A DNA stretch of 64,000 nt, from contig NZ_JHEG04000002.1 of NCBI RefSeq assembly GCF_000760695.4, positions 390,740-454,739 on the forward strand, in the 5' to 3' direction. Positions 10,657-19,253 of the stretch are shown piece by piece. How positions within the stretch are numbered: position 1 is the stretch's first letter; every line of letters begins with the position of its first letter. The notes below the pieces were generated by a model. That model searched no databases and was not told the origin of the DNA. It was given only the letters and a program-made list of their open reading frames with translations. The position numbers and the translations under genes are program-made. This DNA is from Tolypothrix bouteillei VB521301 (GTDB lineage Bacteria > Cyanobacteriota > Cyanobacteriia > Cyanobacteriales > Nostocaceae).

Positions 10657-10795
10657 TGGGTAATAGCTAATTGTTCAGAACTACCATTAGTAGATAGTAG
10701 TAGGTAGGGAAGACAACCCACCACATTAAGGAGTATCGCCATTTTGTAAAAATACCTACTATTAGCCATGAACAATTAGCCATTAGCAATTTCTT
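10646..10795. repeat. Dispersed TAATGGC-type heptamer repeats
   Basis: Copies of a TAATGGC/TAATAGC unit follow the kinase stop codon, and complementary GCCATTA units appear about 110 bp later before the next gene. The two sets could pair into a long imperfect hairpin. The same unit recurs at 17375-17411, 20798-20830 and 21130-21168. Confidence 0.6.
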
Positions 10796-10803
10796 AAGTA
10801 ATT

Positions 10804-11193
10804 ATGACTCATCAACGTTCTGAAATTTTAGCGGTGAATGACGCTTTCTATCGAGCATTTGAAAAAAAAGATATTGAAGCTATGGGCGTAGTTTGGTCGC
10901 AAGGAACTGGTAGCGTTTGCGTTCACCCCGGCTGGAATGTATTAAATGGTTGGAAAGATATTCGGAATTCCTGGGTAAAAATCTTTAACAATACTGCTTA
11001 TGTTGAGATTGATACTGACATCATGACCGTAGAAGTTCGCGAGAATATTGCTTATGTTGTTTTGATGGAAAATGTTCTTCAAATTACTAATGGAAGAAAA
11101 CTGAAAGCTCAATCTATAGCAACAAATGTATTTGAGCTTCTCGGTGGTAAGTGGTACCTAGTTCACCACCACGCAAGCCCAGTTATGCGCTAA
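10804..11193 (+). CDS. NTF2-like / SnoaL-type nuclear transport factor 2 fold protein
   Basis: A 129-residue protein of the NTF2-like fold, related to the short SnoaL or DUF4440-type domains found across bacteria. The order of features fits: N-terminal helices (AVNDAFYRAFEKKD), the GxWNVLNGWKDIRNSW stretch, then beta strands ending in YLVHHHASP. Substrate and role are unknown; such proteins are small enzymes or ligand-binding domains. It is preceded by heptamer repeats and is convergent with pyrR, so it is probably monocistronic. Confidence 0.8.
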   Translation: MTHQRSEILAVNDAFYRAFEKKDIEAMGVVWSQGTGSVCVHPGWNVLNGWKDIRNSWVKIFNNTAYVEIDTDIMTVEVRENIAYVVLMENVLQITNGRKLKAQSIATNVFELLGGKWYLVHHHASPVMR

Positions 11194-11267
11194 GGAGATT
11201 GGGGGATAGTGGAAAGACGGTTCTACCTTCTCCCTTGGCTACCTTGTCTACCCCCTCTCCCTTGTTT

Positions 11268-11816
11268 TTAATCTCCAATCAGCTCCACACCATCTCGTCC
11301 ATCGAGTTCTTGTAAGAAAACTTTAACAATTTCATCTTTCGCCGTGGGCAATTGCTTCCCAACAAAATCTGGATGAATTGGTACTTCACGATGACCTCTA
11401 TCCACTAGCACTGCTAGACGAATTGACTCGGGTCTACCATATTCATTGACGGCATTCAAAGCAGCACGAATTGTCCGCCCTTTATAAATAACATCATCTA
11501 CAAGAACAACTGTTTTTCCTGTAAGGTCAAAAGGAATATAAGTTTTGACGGGTGTCCGCAACCCTATGCGATCGAGATCGTCACGATAAAATGTAATGTC
11601 TAATGCTCCTACTTCTGGTGATACACCTTCAAGCGCCTCAATTTGACGTGCTAGCATGTGAGCTAATGGCACGCCTCTAGTATAAATACCTATTAAAGCC
11701 AATTGGGATATGGTTGGCGTTTTTTCGACAATTTGAGAAGCAAGGCGATTGGCAGTACGGCGGAGTTCCTGTGGTGAGAGAATTTCAACAACTTTGGCTT
11801 GAGTAGATAAAACCAT
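11268..11816 (-). CDS. pyrR: Bifunctional pyr operon regulator / uracil phosphoribosyltransferase PyrR
   Basis: PyrR belongs to the type I phosphoribosyltransferases. In Firmicutes it binds pyr mRNA to cause attenuation and also makes UMP from uracil and PRPP. The PRPP motif ([18 protein letters not shown]), the N-terminal [12 protein letters not shown] segment and the 182-residue length all fit. No pyrimidine biosynthetic gene is adjacent, so regulation in cis is not supported here and the enzymatic salvage role is the safer reading. Confidence 0.93.
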   Translation of the reverse strand: MVLSTQAKVVEILSPQELRRTANRLASQIVEKTPTISQLALIGIYTRGVPLAHMLARQIEALEGVSPEVGALDITFYRDDLDRIGLRTPVKTYIPFDLTGKTVVLVDDVIYKGRTIRAALNAVNEYGRPESIRLAVLVDRGHREVPIHPDFVGKQLPTAKDEIVKVFLQELDGRDGVELIGD

Positions 11817-11977
11817 AGATTGATACCCTGAACATAGTAGAGTAAGGGGTCAGGAATCAGGCGTTGTGAATAAAGGAGTTACGGAAAACTCCTCACTCTT
11901 CACGGCTCACTCCTCACTTTTAGTTATTCCCTATATTCATAATTACCTGTTTTTCCCTGGGGTGGGTACTGCTCTCG

Positions 11978-12970
11978 TTACAATTGTGGCATCAACTTTT
12001 GGGCTGAGGTTGTAATTGTCATTGCTGCGACACAAGCTATACCCAACCAAAGCAAAAAACACAAGCGGGTGAGTTGTAGGGCGTGATGGATAGAACTTGC
12101 GGTAATAGGATTCTTAGCGTCTCCAAGTAAGGGTTTGTGCTTTGCAATGCCACGATACCAATTAGTTCCTCCTACCTGCACGCCCAAAATAGCAGCGTAA
12201 GCGCATTCGCTCCAACCAGAGTTGGGACTCGGATCGGCGATCGCATCTCGACGGCAAATTTGCCAAACGTACAAAGGTTTCCCTGAAACAAATGCAAGAG
12301 TTAATACTGTTAAACGACACGGAATCCAAGTTAAGCAATCTTCTACACGAGCACTAAACCATCCCAAATATGTATATGGGGCTTCTCGATAACCTACCAT
12401 TGAATCAAGTGTGCTACTCGCTTTGTATGCTAAAGCAAGGGGAACAGGACCTACAATTGGCACAAATACACCGACAATTGCATAGAAAAGAGGAGCCATG
12501 ACTCCATCTGTTGCATTTTCTGTTACCGTTTCTAGAATAGCTCGCAATATTTCCGATTCTGTCAATTTATCGGTATCTCGTCCAACATAGTTACTTAAAA
12601 GAATGCGTGCTTGAGACAAATTTCCTGTTGTTAAAGCTTGTAAAACTGTTTGAGCAGCATCTCTCAAACTTCTACCTGCAAAACAGCTTGCTAACAGCAA
12701 ACACTCCAATGTTATTCCTAAAAGTGGATGCAATAATTTAGTCACTAGAATAAGGAAGTACCCAATAATGCCACTACCAATTATTAAGATGATACCGATC
12801 GCAACTCCTGCTATGCGTTGTGTCAGAGTATCGTGACAATAAGTTAAAGCTAATTTCGTGAATCGAGAAATTATCCACCCCATAACTTGGACTGGATGTG
12901 GCCAACCCCAAGGATCGCCAATCAAATAATCTATAGTAGCAGCGATGAGGAGAATAACAGCAGAGGTCAT
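11978..12970 (-). CDS. cbiB: Adenosylcobinamide-phosphate synthase CbiB/CobD
   Basis: Membrane enzyme that attaches the aminopropanol arm to cobyric acid in cobalamin synthesis. Its 330 residues have several hydrophobic helices. It contains the family's N-terminal DYLIGDPWGWPHPVQVMG, the LSNYVGRDTDKL stretch and the ENATDGVMAPLFYA motif. No cobalamin riboswitch was seen upstream; the short gap before the start holds only heptamer repeats. CobD and CbiB are two names for the same family, depending on the pathway nomenclature. Confidence 0.95.
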   Translation of the reverse strand: MTSAVILLIAATIDYLIGDPWGWPHPVQVMGWIISRFTKLALTYCHDTLTQRIAGVAIGIILIIGSGIIGYFLILVTKLLHPLLGITLECLLLASCFAGRSLRDAAQTVLQALTTGNLSQARILLSNYVGRDTDKLTESEILRAILETVTENATDGVMAPLFYAIVGVFVPIVGPVPLALAYKASSTLDSMVGYREAPYTYLGWFSARVEDCLTWIPCRLTVLTLAFVSGKPLYVWQICRRDAIADPSPNSGWSECAYAAILGVQVGGTNWYRGIAKHKPLLGDAKNPITASSIHHALQLTRLCFLLWLGIACVAAMTITTSAQKLMPQL

Positions 12971-12977
12971 TTATGAT

Positions 12978-13043
12978 GAGTTAGTAGTTAGTAGTTAGTC
13001 GCGAGCGGTCATTTGCCACTAACCACTAACCACTAACCACTAA
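12978..13043. repeat. Tandem heptamer repeats (TTAGTAG and ACTAACC)
   Basis: About three TTAGTAG-like units are followed by four units of CCACTAA, which are partly complementary to each other. The array fills the gap between cbiB and the Rrf2 gene. Confidence 0.75.
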
Positions 13044-13052
13044 CATCTATAA

Positions 13053-13496
13053 TTAAACAATAAAACTAGCTTCTTCGCCAAGAGAAGCTTGCCAACTACG
13101 AGCATCATAATAAAGATCTGCCAGAGTAATACTGTATATCGCTTCTTTCAGTTTTTGGTGCAATCTCTTCCACAGGGTGTGGGTTACCCAATCTTCTGCT
13201 TGTGTTGGAGAAGCTTGGTGATGGGGTAAAGGTTCAATTGTTTCACCGACTGCTTCTAAAATTTCTCCCAAAGAAATTTGTGAGGGCGATCGCGCAAGTT
13301 GGTAACCTCCGATGCTGCCGCGAATGGATTTTACCAATCCAGCACGACGCATTTCTATTAGTAGTTTCTCCAAATAAGGCGCTGGGATATCTTGACGTGC
13401 GGCTATGACTTTAGTTGATACAGGGCCATATTTTGGCTGTAAGCTTAAATCGAGCAATGCTTTTACACTATAGTGTCCTCTGGTCGTTAGTTTCAT
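13053..13496 (-). CDS. Rrf2-family transcriptional regulator without cluster cysteines
   Basis: DNA-binding regulator of about 147 residues. It opens MKLTTRGHYSVKALLDL and has the Rrf2 winged-helix features (YLEKLLIEMRRAGLVKSIRGSIGGYQLAR). IscR and NsrR relatives hold an Fe-S cluster with three cysteines after the helix-turn-helix, but this protein has no cysteine at all. It therefore cannot sense through such a cluster and belongs with the non-cluster (CymR-like or cyanobacterial) Rrf2 proteins. I prefer the ATG at 13496 to the one three codons upstream, because family members start at MKLT. The target is unknown. Confidence 0.88.
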   Translation of the reverse strand: MKLTTRGHYSVKALLDLSLQPKYGPVSTKVIAARQDIPAPYLEKLLIEMRRAGLVKSIRGSIGGYQLARSPSQISLGEILEAVGETIEPLPHHQASPTQAEDWVTHTLWKRLHQKLKEAIYSITLADLYYDARSWQASLGEEASFIV

Positions 13497-13505
13497 TTCA
13501 GTCAT

Positions 13506-13885
13506 TTGTCAAAAGGTTATTGGTCAAAAGGTCACTGGTGATGTACAAAGGACAAAAGACTAAAGTTCAGTTTTGCTTATCATTCTGAGTGCCAATTATC
13601 GCAATTGCTGCAAGTAGCCAACCCTTGTAGCTTCGTTTAGGAAACTTAAACAAACATGGGGTGACGTCTTCAAAAACTTAAAAACTATAGCTATCACCAT
13701 TATGTATCTTCTTTTGACTATATTGTATTGGGAAAATGAAATGCGAGCGCAAAATTTTGCTCTTAAGATGTAATATACTTAGCTAAGCTAAGAGGAAAAT
13801 AAAAGGTTTCTGCTCGCATTACCTCAACCTCAGCTAAAATAAAATCGATTAATCCTATTTGACCATTCGTTTGTGAATTAAGTTG
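13506..13885. other. Intergenic region upstream of cyAbrB and Rrf2 genes
   Basis: This 380-bp gap separates two divergent regulators and so must carry both promoters. A TTGACT lies near 13713. A small dyad (CTTAGCTAAGCTAAG) lies near 13779-13793 and could be an operator. A TAATAT is near 13771. None forms a fully convincing promoter by eye, and no gene is seen. Confidence 0.4.
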
Positions 13886-14299
13886 ATGGCTAAACAGAAA
13901 AAAATTGAACCCCTAGTCGGAGAAGATCTGCTCAGAAAAGTCAAAGAGCTAGAGCACCTCAGCAAAGAAGAAAAAGCTAAACAATGCGGCTACTACACCG
14001 TAACCAAAAACGGTATCGAGCGCGTCAACATGATGAAATTCTTAAATGCCCTAATTGATGCTGAAGGCATTCAGTTAGATAGTGCTCCTAGTGTAAACGG
14101 GCGAGGCGGACGAAGTGCTAGCTATAGAATCAGCGTGCAGTCGAACGGTAACTTATTGATAGGTTCAGCCTACACAAAACAAATGAATCTCAAGCCTGGA
14201 GATGAATTTATCATTACTTTAGGCAAAAAACACATTCGTTTGAGGCAAATAGACTCTGAAGACAGAGAAGGTGCTGAGGCAATAGAAGCTTTAGTCTAA
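13886..14299 (+). CDS. cyAbrB-family transcriptional regulator
   Basis: A 137-residue cyanobacterial AbrB-like protein with the DNA-binding domain at the C-terminus, reverse to Bacillus AbrB. N-terminal segments LVGEDLLRKVKEL and AKQCGYYTVTKNG are hallmarks of this lineage. The C-terminal swapped-hairpin part includes GNLLIGSAYTKQMNLKPGDEF. The family controls carbon-nitrogen balance, hydrogenase and heterocyst genes in cyanobacteria. The sequence looks to me closer to clade 1 (CalA) than clade 2, but that is from memory and not certain. Start ATG 13886 follows an in-frame TTG one codon earlier. Confidence 0.9.
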   Translation: MAKQKKIEPLVGEDLLRKVKELEHLSKEEKAKQCGYYTVTKNGIERVNMMKFLNALIDAEGIQLDSAPSVNGRGGRSASYRISVQSNGNLLIGSAYTKQMNLKPGDEFIITLGKKHIRLRQIDSEDREGAEAIEALV

Positions 14300-14306
14300 A
14301 GAGTCC

Positions 14307-14366
14307 ATAAAGGATATAAGGATAAGGATGAAGGAAATTGCTTCGTTTCATCCTTATATCCTTTAT
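14307..14366. terminator. Bidirectional hairpin between cyAbrB and ClC genes
   Basis: A perfect 17-bp inverted repeat (14307-14323 and 14350-14366, ATAAAGGATATAAGGAT and its complement) lies exactly between two convergent stop codons; the right arm reaches the clc stop. No clean T-run follows, so termination is inferred. The arms are built from AAGGATA-type repeat units. Confidence 0.6.
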
Positions 14367-16270
14367 ACTTCATACTTCTTAACACCTGTTTTTACAGTCA
14401 TTGGTAAGTAATGACGAAGAGACCTGCGCGTAACAGCAACGTTGCAGGTTAAAACGATTTGCTCGCGTTCTAATAAACCTAAAATTCGTTCTTGGTTATC
14501 TCGGGCGACTACAGGTAACTGATGCAAACCTCGACCTGCCATTCGATCTAAAGCTTCAGCAAGAGGTTCATCAAGCCATGCGTAAAGAAGCTCGGTAGTA
14601 GAAATATCCATGAGCGTTTGATTTGCTATATCAGCCCGAAGTTCGTTAGACGAATTTGGGTATTTTTCCCAAACAGAAAGAGCACGGTTGATATCTTCTA
14701 AAGACACAATCCCAACAAGTTGTCCTGCGTCATTCACAACTAAAGCGCTACGGCATAAGTCTCCCGTCATTTCCAAAGCTGCTTCAATCACTGTCATGGT
14801 TGATAATAGCTTTTTGGGGCAAGAGAGCATAGCATCTTCTACTAAAATTTGCCGTAAAATTTCTGCTTGTTCGTCTTTCAATTCAGAAAGACCAATTTGT
14901 TGTAAGTTGGAGTTAGAGTTGGAATTTGGCTTCATTCTCTCTACCAACCAAACACTTAGACCTACCGCCGCCATTAAAGGTAAGACAATACGGTAATCTC
15001 TAGTTAATTCAAACAGCATTAAAATTGCCGTGAGCGGTGCTCTGACACTGGCAGCCAAAACAGCAGCCATTCCTACCATTGCGTAAGCAGGAGGACCTGC
15101 CATAAATTGACCAATTTCAGGTGCAATCCACGCTAAAATTTTGGCATAAGCCGCTCCAAAGGAAGCACCTAAAAACATAGCAGGAGCAAACACACCACCG
15201 ACAAAACCACTACCTGCGCTAATAGCTGTCATTAGAAGTTTCATCACAAGCAGCACAACAAGCAGTTGCAAAGAAAACTCTGCATCTTGCAGCATCGCTT
15301 CTACAGTGCCATACCCGATCCCTAAAATTTGAGGGAGATAGATGGCAACCGTACCAACAATGACCCCACCAATTACGGGATGAATTGGTTCGGGTATGCT
15401 TTTCATCCATTGGAAATAAGATACTTTGCCGTGGAAGCAAGCTTTTGCCAAACGGATCGACTGGGTGTAAGCAAGAGAAACTACACTAGCTCCCAAACCC
15501 AAGCCAAGATATAAGGGTAATTCCAAAGGGCTGCGGACTTGGTAAGCGGGTAAGGTAAAAGCAGGTTGTGCGCCCAACCCAATTTGAGCTATGAGTGCTG
15601 CAACAACTGCAGCTAGTAAAACTACACTAACAGCAGAAGTGGCAAAGGCAGTCGTACCCAAGACCACTTCCAAAGCAAAGAAAACTCCCGCAATTGGGGC
15701 GTTAAATCCCGCAGCCAAGCCAGCAGCAGCACCAGCGCCCAAAAGCAAGCGCTGTCTTTCTTGGGACACTTGTTGCACCACAGACAACAGCAAACCAAAA
15801 TTAGCCCCAATTTCTACACTGGGTCCCTCTGGTCCTAATGAAGCACCACTCCCCAAAGATACAGATGCAGCCAGCATTTTTGTGACCGGTCGTAGTTTTC
15901 GCTGGATCTCCCCTGGGGTAGAAGCGGCAATTAGAGATGACAGCCCCGGACCAAAATCAGAGGTACGCCAGCGCATGAAACCGACGATCGTGCCACCCAA
16001 GATAGGGACACAAGCTAAAGTCCAAGCCCCCCAAGCCCCAATCGCACCCATAAAATTTTCCAGCATGAGGTGGTGAATGATTTCAATAAGGTAGTGAAAT
16101 GTGACCACCCCCATTCCACTGCCACCTCCTATAAGGACTGCTAAAAACAGAACAACACTTTCTGGAGATGGCTGAAAACGGTTAAGCAAATCGGTCAACC
16201 GGGCAGAAAGGAAGTGAAAAACAGGTTGTTCCACAACCTTCCTCAATTGAGTAGAAGGCAAAAAGCTCAT
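14363..16270 (-). CDS. ClC-family chloride channel/transporter with CBS pair
   Basis: Integral membrane anion-conducting protein of 635 residues. The ClC core (~35-430) has the selectivity segment GSGASLGPEGP with the gating glutamate at position 148, the GFNAPIAGVFFALE helix, GSGFVGGVFAP and the AAVLAASVRAPLTA stretch. Two CBS domains occupy ~480-625 at the cytoplasmic C-terminus and normally bind adenine nucleotides. The position matching the internal proton glutamate of E. coli ClC-ec1 is Val202, as in eukaryotic ClC channels, so coupled proton exchange is doubtful. Many cyanobacterial relatives also carry a universal stress domain, which is absent here. Confidence 0.92.
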   Translation of the reverse strand: MSFLPSTQLRKVVEQPVFHFLSARLTDLLNRFQPSPESVVLFLAVLIGGGSGMGVVTFHYLIEIIHHLMLENFMGAIGAWGAWTLACVPILGGTIVGFMRWRTSDFGPGLSSLIAASTPGEIQRKLRPVTKMLAASVSLGSGASLGPEGPSVEIGANFGLLLSVVQQVSQERQRLLLGAGAAAGLAAGFNAPIAGVFFALEVVLGTTAFATSAVSVVLLAAVVAALIAQIGLGAQPAFTLPAYQVRSPLELPLYLGLGLGASVVSLAYTQSIRLAKACFHGKVSYFQWMKSIPEPIHPVIGGVIVGTVAIYLPQILGIGYGTVEAMLQDAEFSLQLLVVLLVMKLLMTAISAGSGFVGGVFAPAMFLGASFGAAYAKILAWIAPEIGQFMAGPPAYAMVGMAAVLAASVRAPLTAILMLFELTRDYRIVLPLMAAVGLSVWLVERMKPNSNSNSNLQQIGLSELKDEQAEILRQILVEDAMLSCPKKLLSTMTVIEAALEMTGDLCRSALVVNDAGQLVGIVSLEDINRALSVWEKYPNSSNELRADIANQTLMDISTTELLYAWLDEPLAEALDRMAGRGLHQLPVVARDNQERILGLLEREQIVLTCNVAVTRRSLRHYLPMTVKTGVKKYEV

Positions 16271-16997
16271 TGGGTAGAGAAGTAAATCTAATAAAAAATT
16301 TAAATTTTTATGTCTTACACTTCATTGTGAGCGATTATTTATCAACCGGACAAGTAGAAACTGGGGATCGAAAACTAGAGACTGGGAACTGGAGATGAGC
16401 GATCGGTCATTAAGATTGATTTTCTATTTCCCAATCGCCAATTGCCATACCCTTAATCTCCGCTTCGTGGAAACCCCAAGTTGCCCAATCGCCAATCCCC
16501 CCTCCCCCCTCATCTACGAAAATTCATCATGCCTCTTTGTTAAATTTACAAAGCTTTGGTTAAAAGATTGCAAGCACTCAAAATTTTTGTGGAGACAATG
16601 CTTAAATGAGAAAGAACGGAAGGTCAGTAAAAGGATGAAGTATGAAGGACAAAAGATGAAGTAACCGCCTGTGTGGGGCGCGGCTTGAACTATACGGTAA
16701 ATACTGAAGTGCTTGAACAGAGATTGCGCCCGCAAGGGGAAGGTTTGAGGTCATTTCTTCACTTTATCCTTCATCCTTTACACTTCACACTTCTTGCGAG
16801 TTATAAACTACACACTTCAAACAGAGGCGTGGTCGCTTCTCCAGCACTAAAATTGTAGGGGAAGCCGAAACACGAAGAATTCAGTGACTGATGGCTGATA
16901 TCAGTACATTGAGTACTCTACGTAAGTGTCACCGGAATTTCTATATAGCTGTTGTTTTGTTATTAAAGCGAGTAAGTAGACTAGGCGGACGAGGTAG
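16271..16997. other. Gene-free region with decayed repeats
   Basis: Over 700 bp with no convincing gene. It contains imperfect units such as GAAACTGGGGA/GAGACTGGGAA near 16357-16395, pyrimidine-rich CCCAATCGCCAAT runs near 16430-16500, and AAGGATGAAGTATGAAGG near 16633 with its complement CCTTCATCCTTTACACTTC near 16768. These repeat-like strings create spurious open frames. Promoter elements for the gene at 16998 presumably lie at its right edge. Confidence 0.5.
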
Positions 16998-17369
16998 ATG
17001 AATACACACATCTTTGATAAGAATTATTTGACGTGCCCCATTTGTCAGAAAAACGCTGCACGAAAACCGATGAAAGCGTGCATTGGATTGTTTTCTTGTC
17101 CGTACTGTCAGGAAAGGATGGTCGTTTGTCAAAGCGGTCATTACGTCCGCGATCCTTTTTCCTACAAACAGCAGGTACCAGTCTCATCTTCCCTGCGCCG
17201 TCAAAGCAGACCTATTGCTAGGATTCTACGGGATTTTGTTATTCTCAAGCACCCTTTAGTGGCGCTAGTTCTAGGAAGTGCTATTTTGCTGGGTGCAATT
17301 GGTATTACCCAACAACAAACCACTACCTACGACACTCCAGAACCTCCAAAGACAGAAACGCAGCTTTGA
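16998..17369 (+). CDS. Zinc-ribbon membrane protein of unknown function
   Basis: A 123-residue protein I do not recognise. Two CxxC pairs (CPICQK near 13-18 and CPYCQE near 34-39) suggest a zinc ribbon, with a further Cys and His just after. A charged linker rich in Arg follows, and a single membrane helix (HPLVALVLGSAILLGAIGI) sits near the C-terminus, leaving a short polar tail. The zinc ribbon is predicted to be cytoplasmic. It is convergent with the GT39 gene and preceded by a long repeat-rich gap. Confidence 0.7.
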   Translation: MNTHIFDKNYLTCPICQKNAARKPMKACIGLFSCPYCQERMVVCQSGHYVRDPFSYKQQVPVSSSLRRQSRPIARILRDFVILKHPLVALVLGSAILLGAIGITQQQTTTYDTPEPPKTETQL

Positions 17370-17374
17370 AGTTT

Positions 17375-17411
17375 GCTAATGGCTAATGGCTAATAGCCAT
17401 TAGCCATTAGC
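17375..17411. terminator. Heptamer-built hairpin between convergent genes
   Basis: A perfect 17-bp inverted repeat (GCTAATGGCTAATGGCT, three-base loop, then its complement) made of TAATGGC units fills almost the whole 44-bp gap between the zinc-ribbon gene and the GT39 gene. It could terminate both transcripts, although neither side has a strong T-run. Confidence 0.65.
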
Positions 17412-17413
17412 CA

Positions 17414-19024
17414 TCAATTTTTTGTAATCAGTACCCAATCAGATGTCTGACCAATTTGCTTCACAGAATCTAAATGTAAGTTTTTACGTGCAGTTTCATC
17501 TAGCAAGAAGTAGGGTTGCTTGTCATTGCGCCAGTAACTATCGAGTTGAGCAACAGATGCTGGCACAATAGTGCGATCGCTATAAAAATCTAATGATGGG
17601 CGATGATAAGGGAAAGATGTATAAATCTTTTTTATATCGGGTGGTGCTGCTGTTTGTATCATCTCAGCAACTGGTTTGACAGGATAGGCTTCCCCTAATT
17701 CCCAAACCCAATACTTTGAGTACATAAGCAGCACCAGCGACACATAAGTACCCCAAAATAGAACCTTCAAAAATTGCCCGTCACCTCGTTCTGCTAAAAC
17801 AGCAGCTAAAGCCATTGTCAGCGCGACTGTAGCAAAAAGCAGTTGTAACTCTGATTGGAAGGCTCTGCCTATACTGTAGTATATACTCCCTGCGATCGCG
17901 ACTAAGGCTAACAGAGCTAAAGAAACTACCCAAGATCGGGGATAAGGTGACAGCAATTGTGAATCTTCAGTTTCTGAGAGTTTTGCCCCAAAAGCTAGGG
18001 CTAAGCTGGGGTAGATGGGAAATACGTACCAAGGCAGTTTGGTACTCATTAAAGATATAGAAATCAAGTAAATACTACTCCATACCAGTACCAATTTTGC
18101 CCAGCTAAGATTGCGATTTTCCCAAGTTAAACGCAAACTTGCAGGTAAGAAAATTAGCCAAGGCCAAGTGTACTTAAAAATTTCCAGTAGATAGTACCAA
18201 GGCGGTCCGGAATGACCCTCAACAGATTCCCAAAGACGGCTGAAGGACTGATCTACCACACCAACTTTGGTAAATATCTCGCCGTAATGTACCCATTGAG
18301 CACCGTACCAAAATGCTACGGGTACAGTGCCAATGAAAATTCCCAGCCACATATACCAACTGCCCAACAGCCTTGGGGTATCCCAAAAAAGAAATAACAG
18401 AGCTATCCCACCTAATAATAAACCAAGTATACTTTTTGTCAGGCAAATTAACCCAAAAGCAATGCCAACTCCAAGACAGTAACGTAAGTTGCGACGCGAT
18501 CGCAACAAACATAACATCATCAGCATAAAAAAACAGACAACAGCGCCATCCAACATAGCTAATCGTCCGTGGCGCACGACAGGTAGCATGGTGAGGTAAA
18601 TTAAAGAGCTGTATACTGCTGCACGACGTTTGCGAAATATTTCTCTACCAATGTAATAAAGCAAAGGTACTGAAACAGCCGTCAGCATAGCCCCAGGTAA
18701 GCGGGAAGCCCATTCATCAATCCCCCAGATAGAGTAAGCCCCAGCAATCAGTAAATGCACGAGCGGTGGTTTGTTGTGATATGGTTCTCCGCCAAGTGTT
18801 GGATAAAGCCAAGGCATTGAACCATCAGGCGCACGAGTGATTTCACGTGCTACTTGTGCCACAGTACCTTCATCCCAATCTCGTAGTGGTAATTCTCCAA
18901 GATTTATGGTAAAGAGTAATACAGCCGCCAAAAGCAACACGATCGCCCACACCCAATCGATCCACTGTTCCGTTGACCGATACTTTTTTTCCAGACGACC
19001 CCAAAGAAAGCTTCCTTCTTGCAT
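17414..19024 (-). CDS. GT39/ArnT-type membrane glycosyltransferase
   Basis: Polytopic membrane protein of 536 residues in the dolichyl-phosphate-mannose/ArnT-like glycosyltransferase group. Such enzymes move a sugar from a polyprenyl phosphate donor to a lipid or protein on the outer face of the membrane. The first periplasmic loop has the acidic RDWDEGTVAQVAREI motif expected to hold the catalytic Asp. The following YHNKPPLVHLL and multiple hydrophobic helices also fit, and a soluble C-terminal tail follows. The acceptor is unknown, and no lipid A modification genes are nearby. Confidence 0.87.
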   Translation of the reverse strand: MQEGSFLWGRLEKKYRSTEQWIDWVWAIVLLLAAVLLFTINLGELPLRDWDEGTVAQVAREITRAPDGSMPWLYPTLGGEPYHNKPPLVHLLIAGAYSIWGIDEWASRLPGAMLTAVSVPLLYYIGREIFRKRRAAVYSSLIYLTMLPVVRHGRLAMLDGAVVCFFMLMMLCLLRSRRNLRYCLGVGIAFGLICLTKSILGLLLGGIALLFLFWDTPRLLGSWYMWLGIFIGTVPVAFWYGAQWVHYGEIFTKVGVVDQSFSRLWESVEGHSGPPWYYLLEIFKYTWPWLIFLPASLRLTWENRNLSWAKLVLVWSSIYLISISLMSTKLPWYVFPIYPSLALAFGAKLSETEDSQLLSPYPRSWVVSLALLALVAIAGSIYYSIGRAFQSELQLLFATVALTMALAAVLAERGDGQFLKVLFWGTYVSLVLLMYSKYWVWELGEAYPVKPVAEMIQTAAPPDIKKIYTSFPYHRPSLDFYSDRTIVPASVAQLDSYWRNDKQPYFLLDETARKNLHLDSVKQIGQTSDWVLITKN

Positions 19025-19253
19025 AATCTAGGATAATTACTGTGATTGCTGGTTATTGAATGAAACTCCTGACGCAATGTAGACTTGAATGTTGCATTTC
19101 ATCAAAGCTCCTAAATTTTAAGTTAACTTATATTTCCTCGTAAAGATTTTTTTACAGCTTTTTTTGGTTTATCTATTTTTCTTAATCAGAGAGTGAAAGC
19201 GGTTCCGATTCCGATTAAGATCGTGTATTAATCTCTGTTTGGAGAAGAAATTT

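Noticed and set aside
12978..13043. CRISPR array
   Set aside because: Units are contiguous heptamers without spacers, and no cas genes are nearby.
12971..13052. Possible cobalamin riboswitch before cbiB
   Set aside because: The gap is only 82 bp and consists of TTAGTAG/ACTAACC repeats without the B12-box or stems.
16395..16664. An 89-codon frame in the repeat-rich gap
   Set aside because: It runs through repeated CCCAATCGCCAAT and AAGGATGAAG strings, has biased composition and no known domain.
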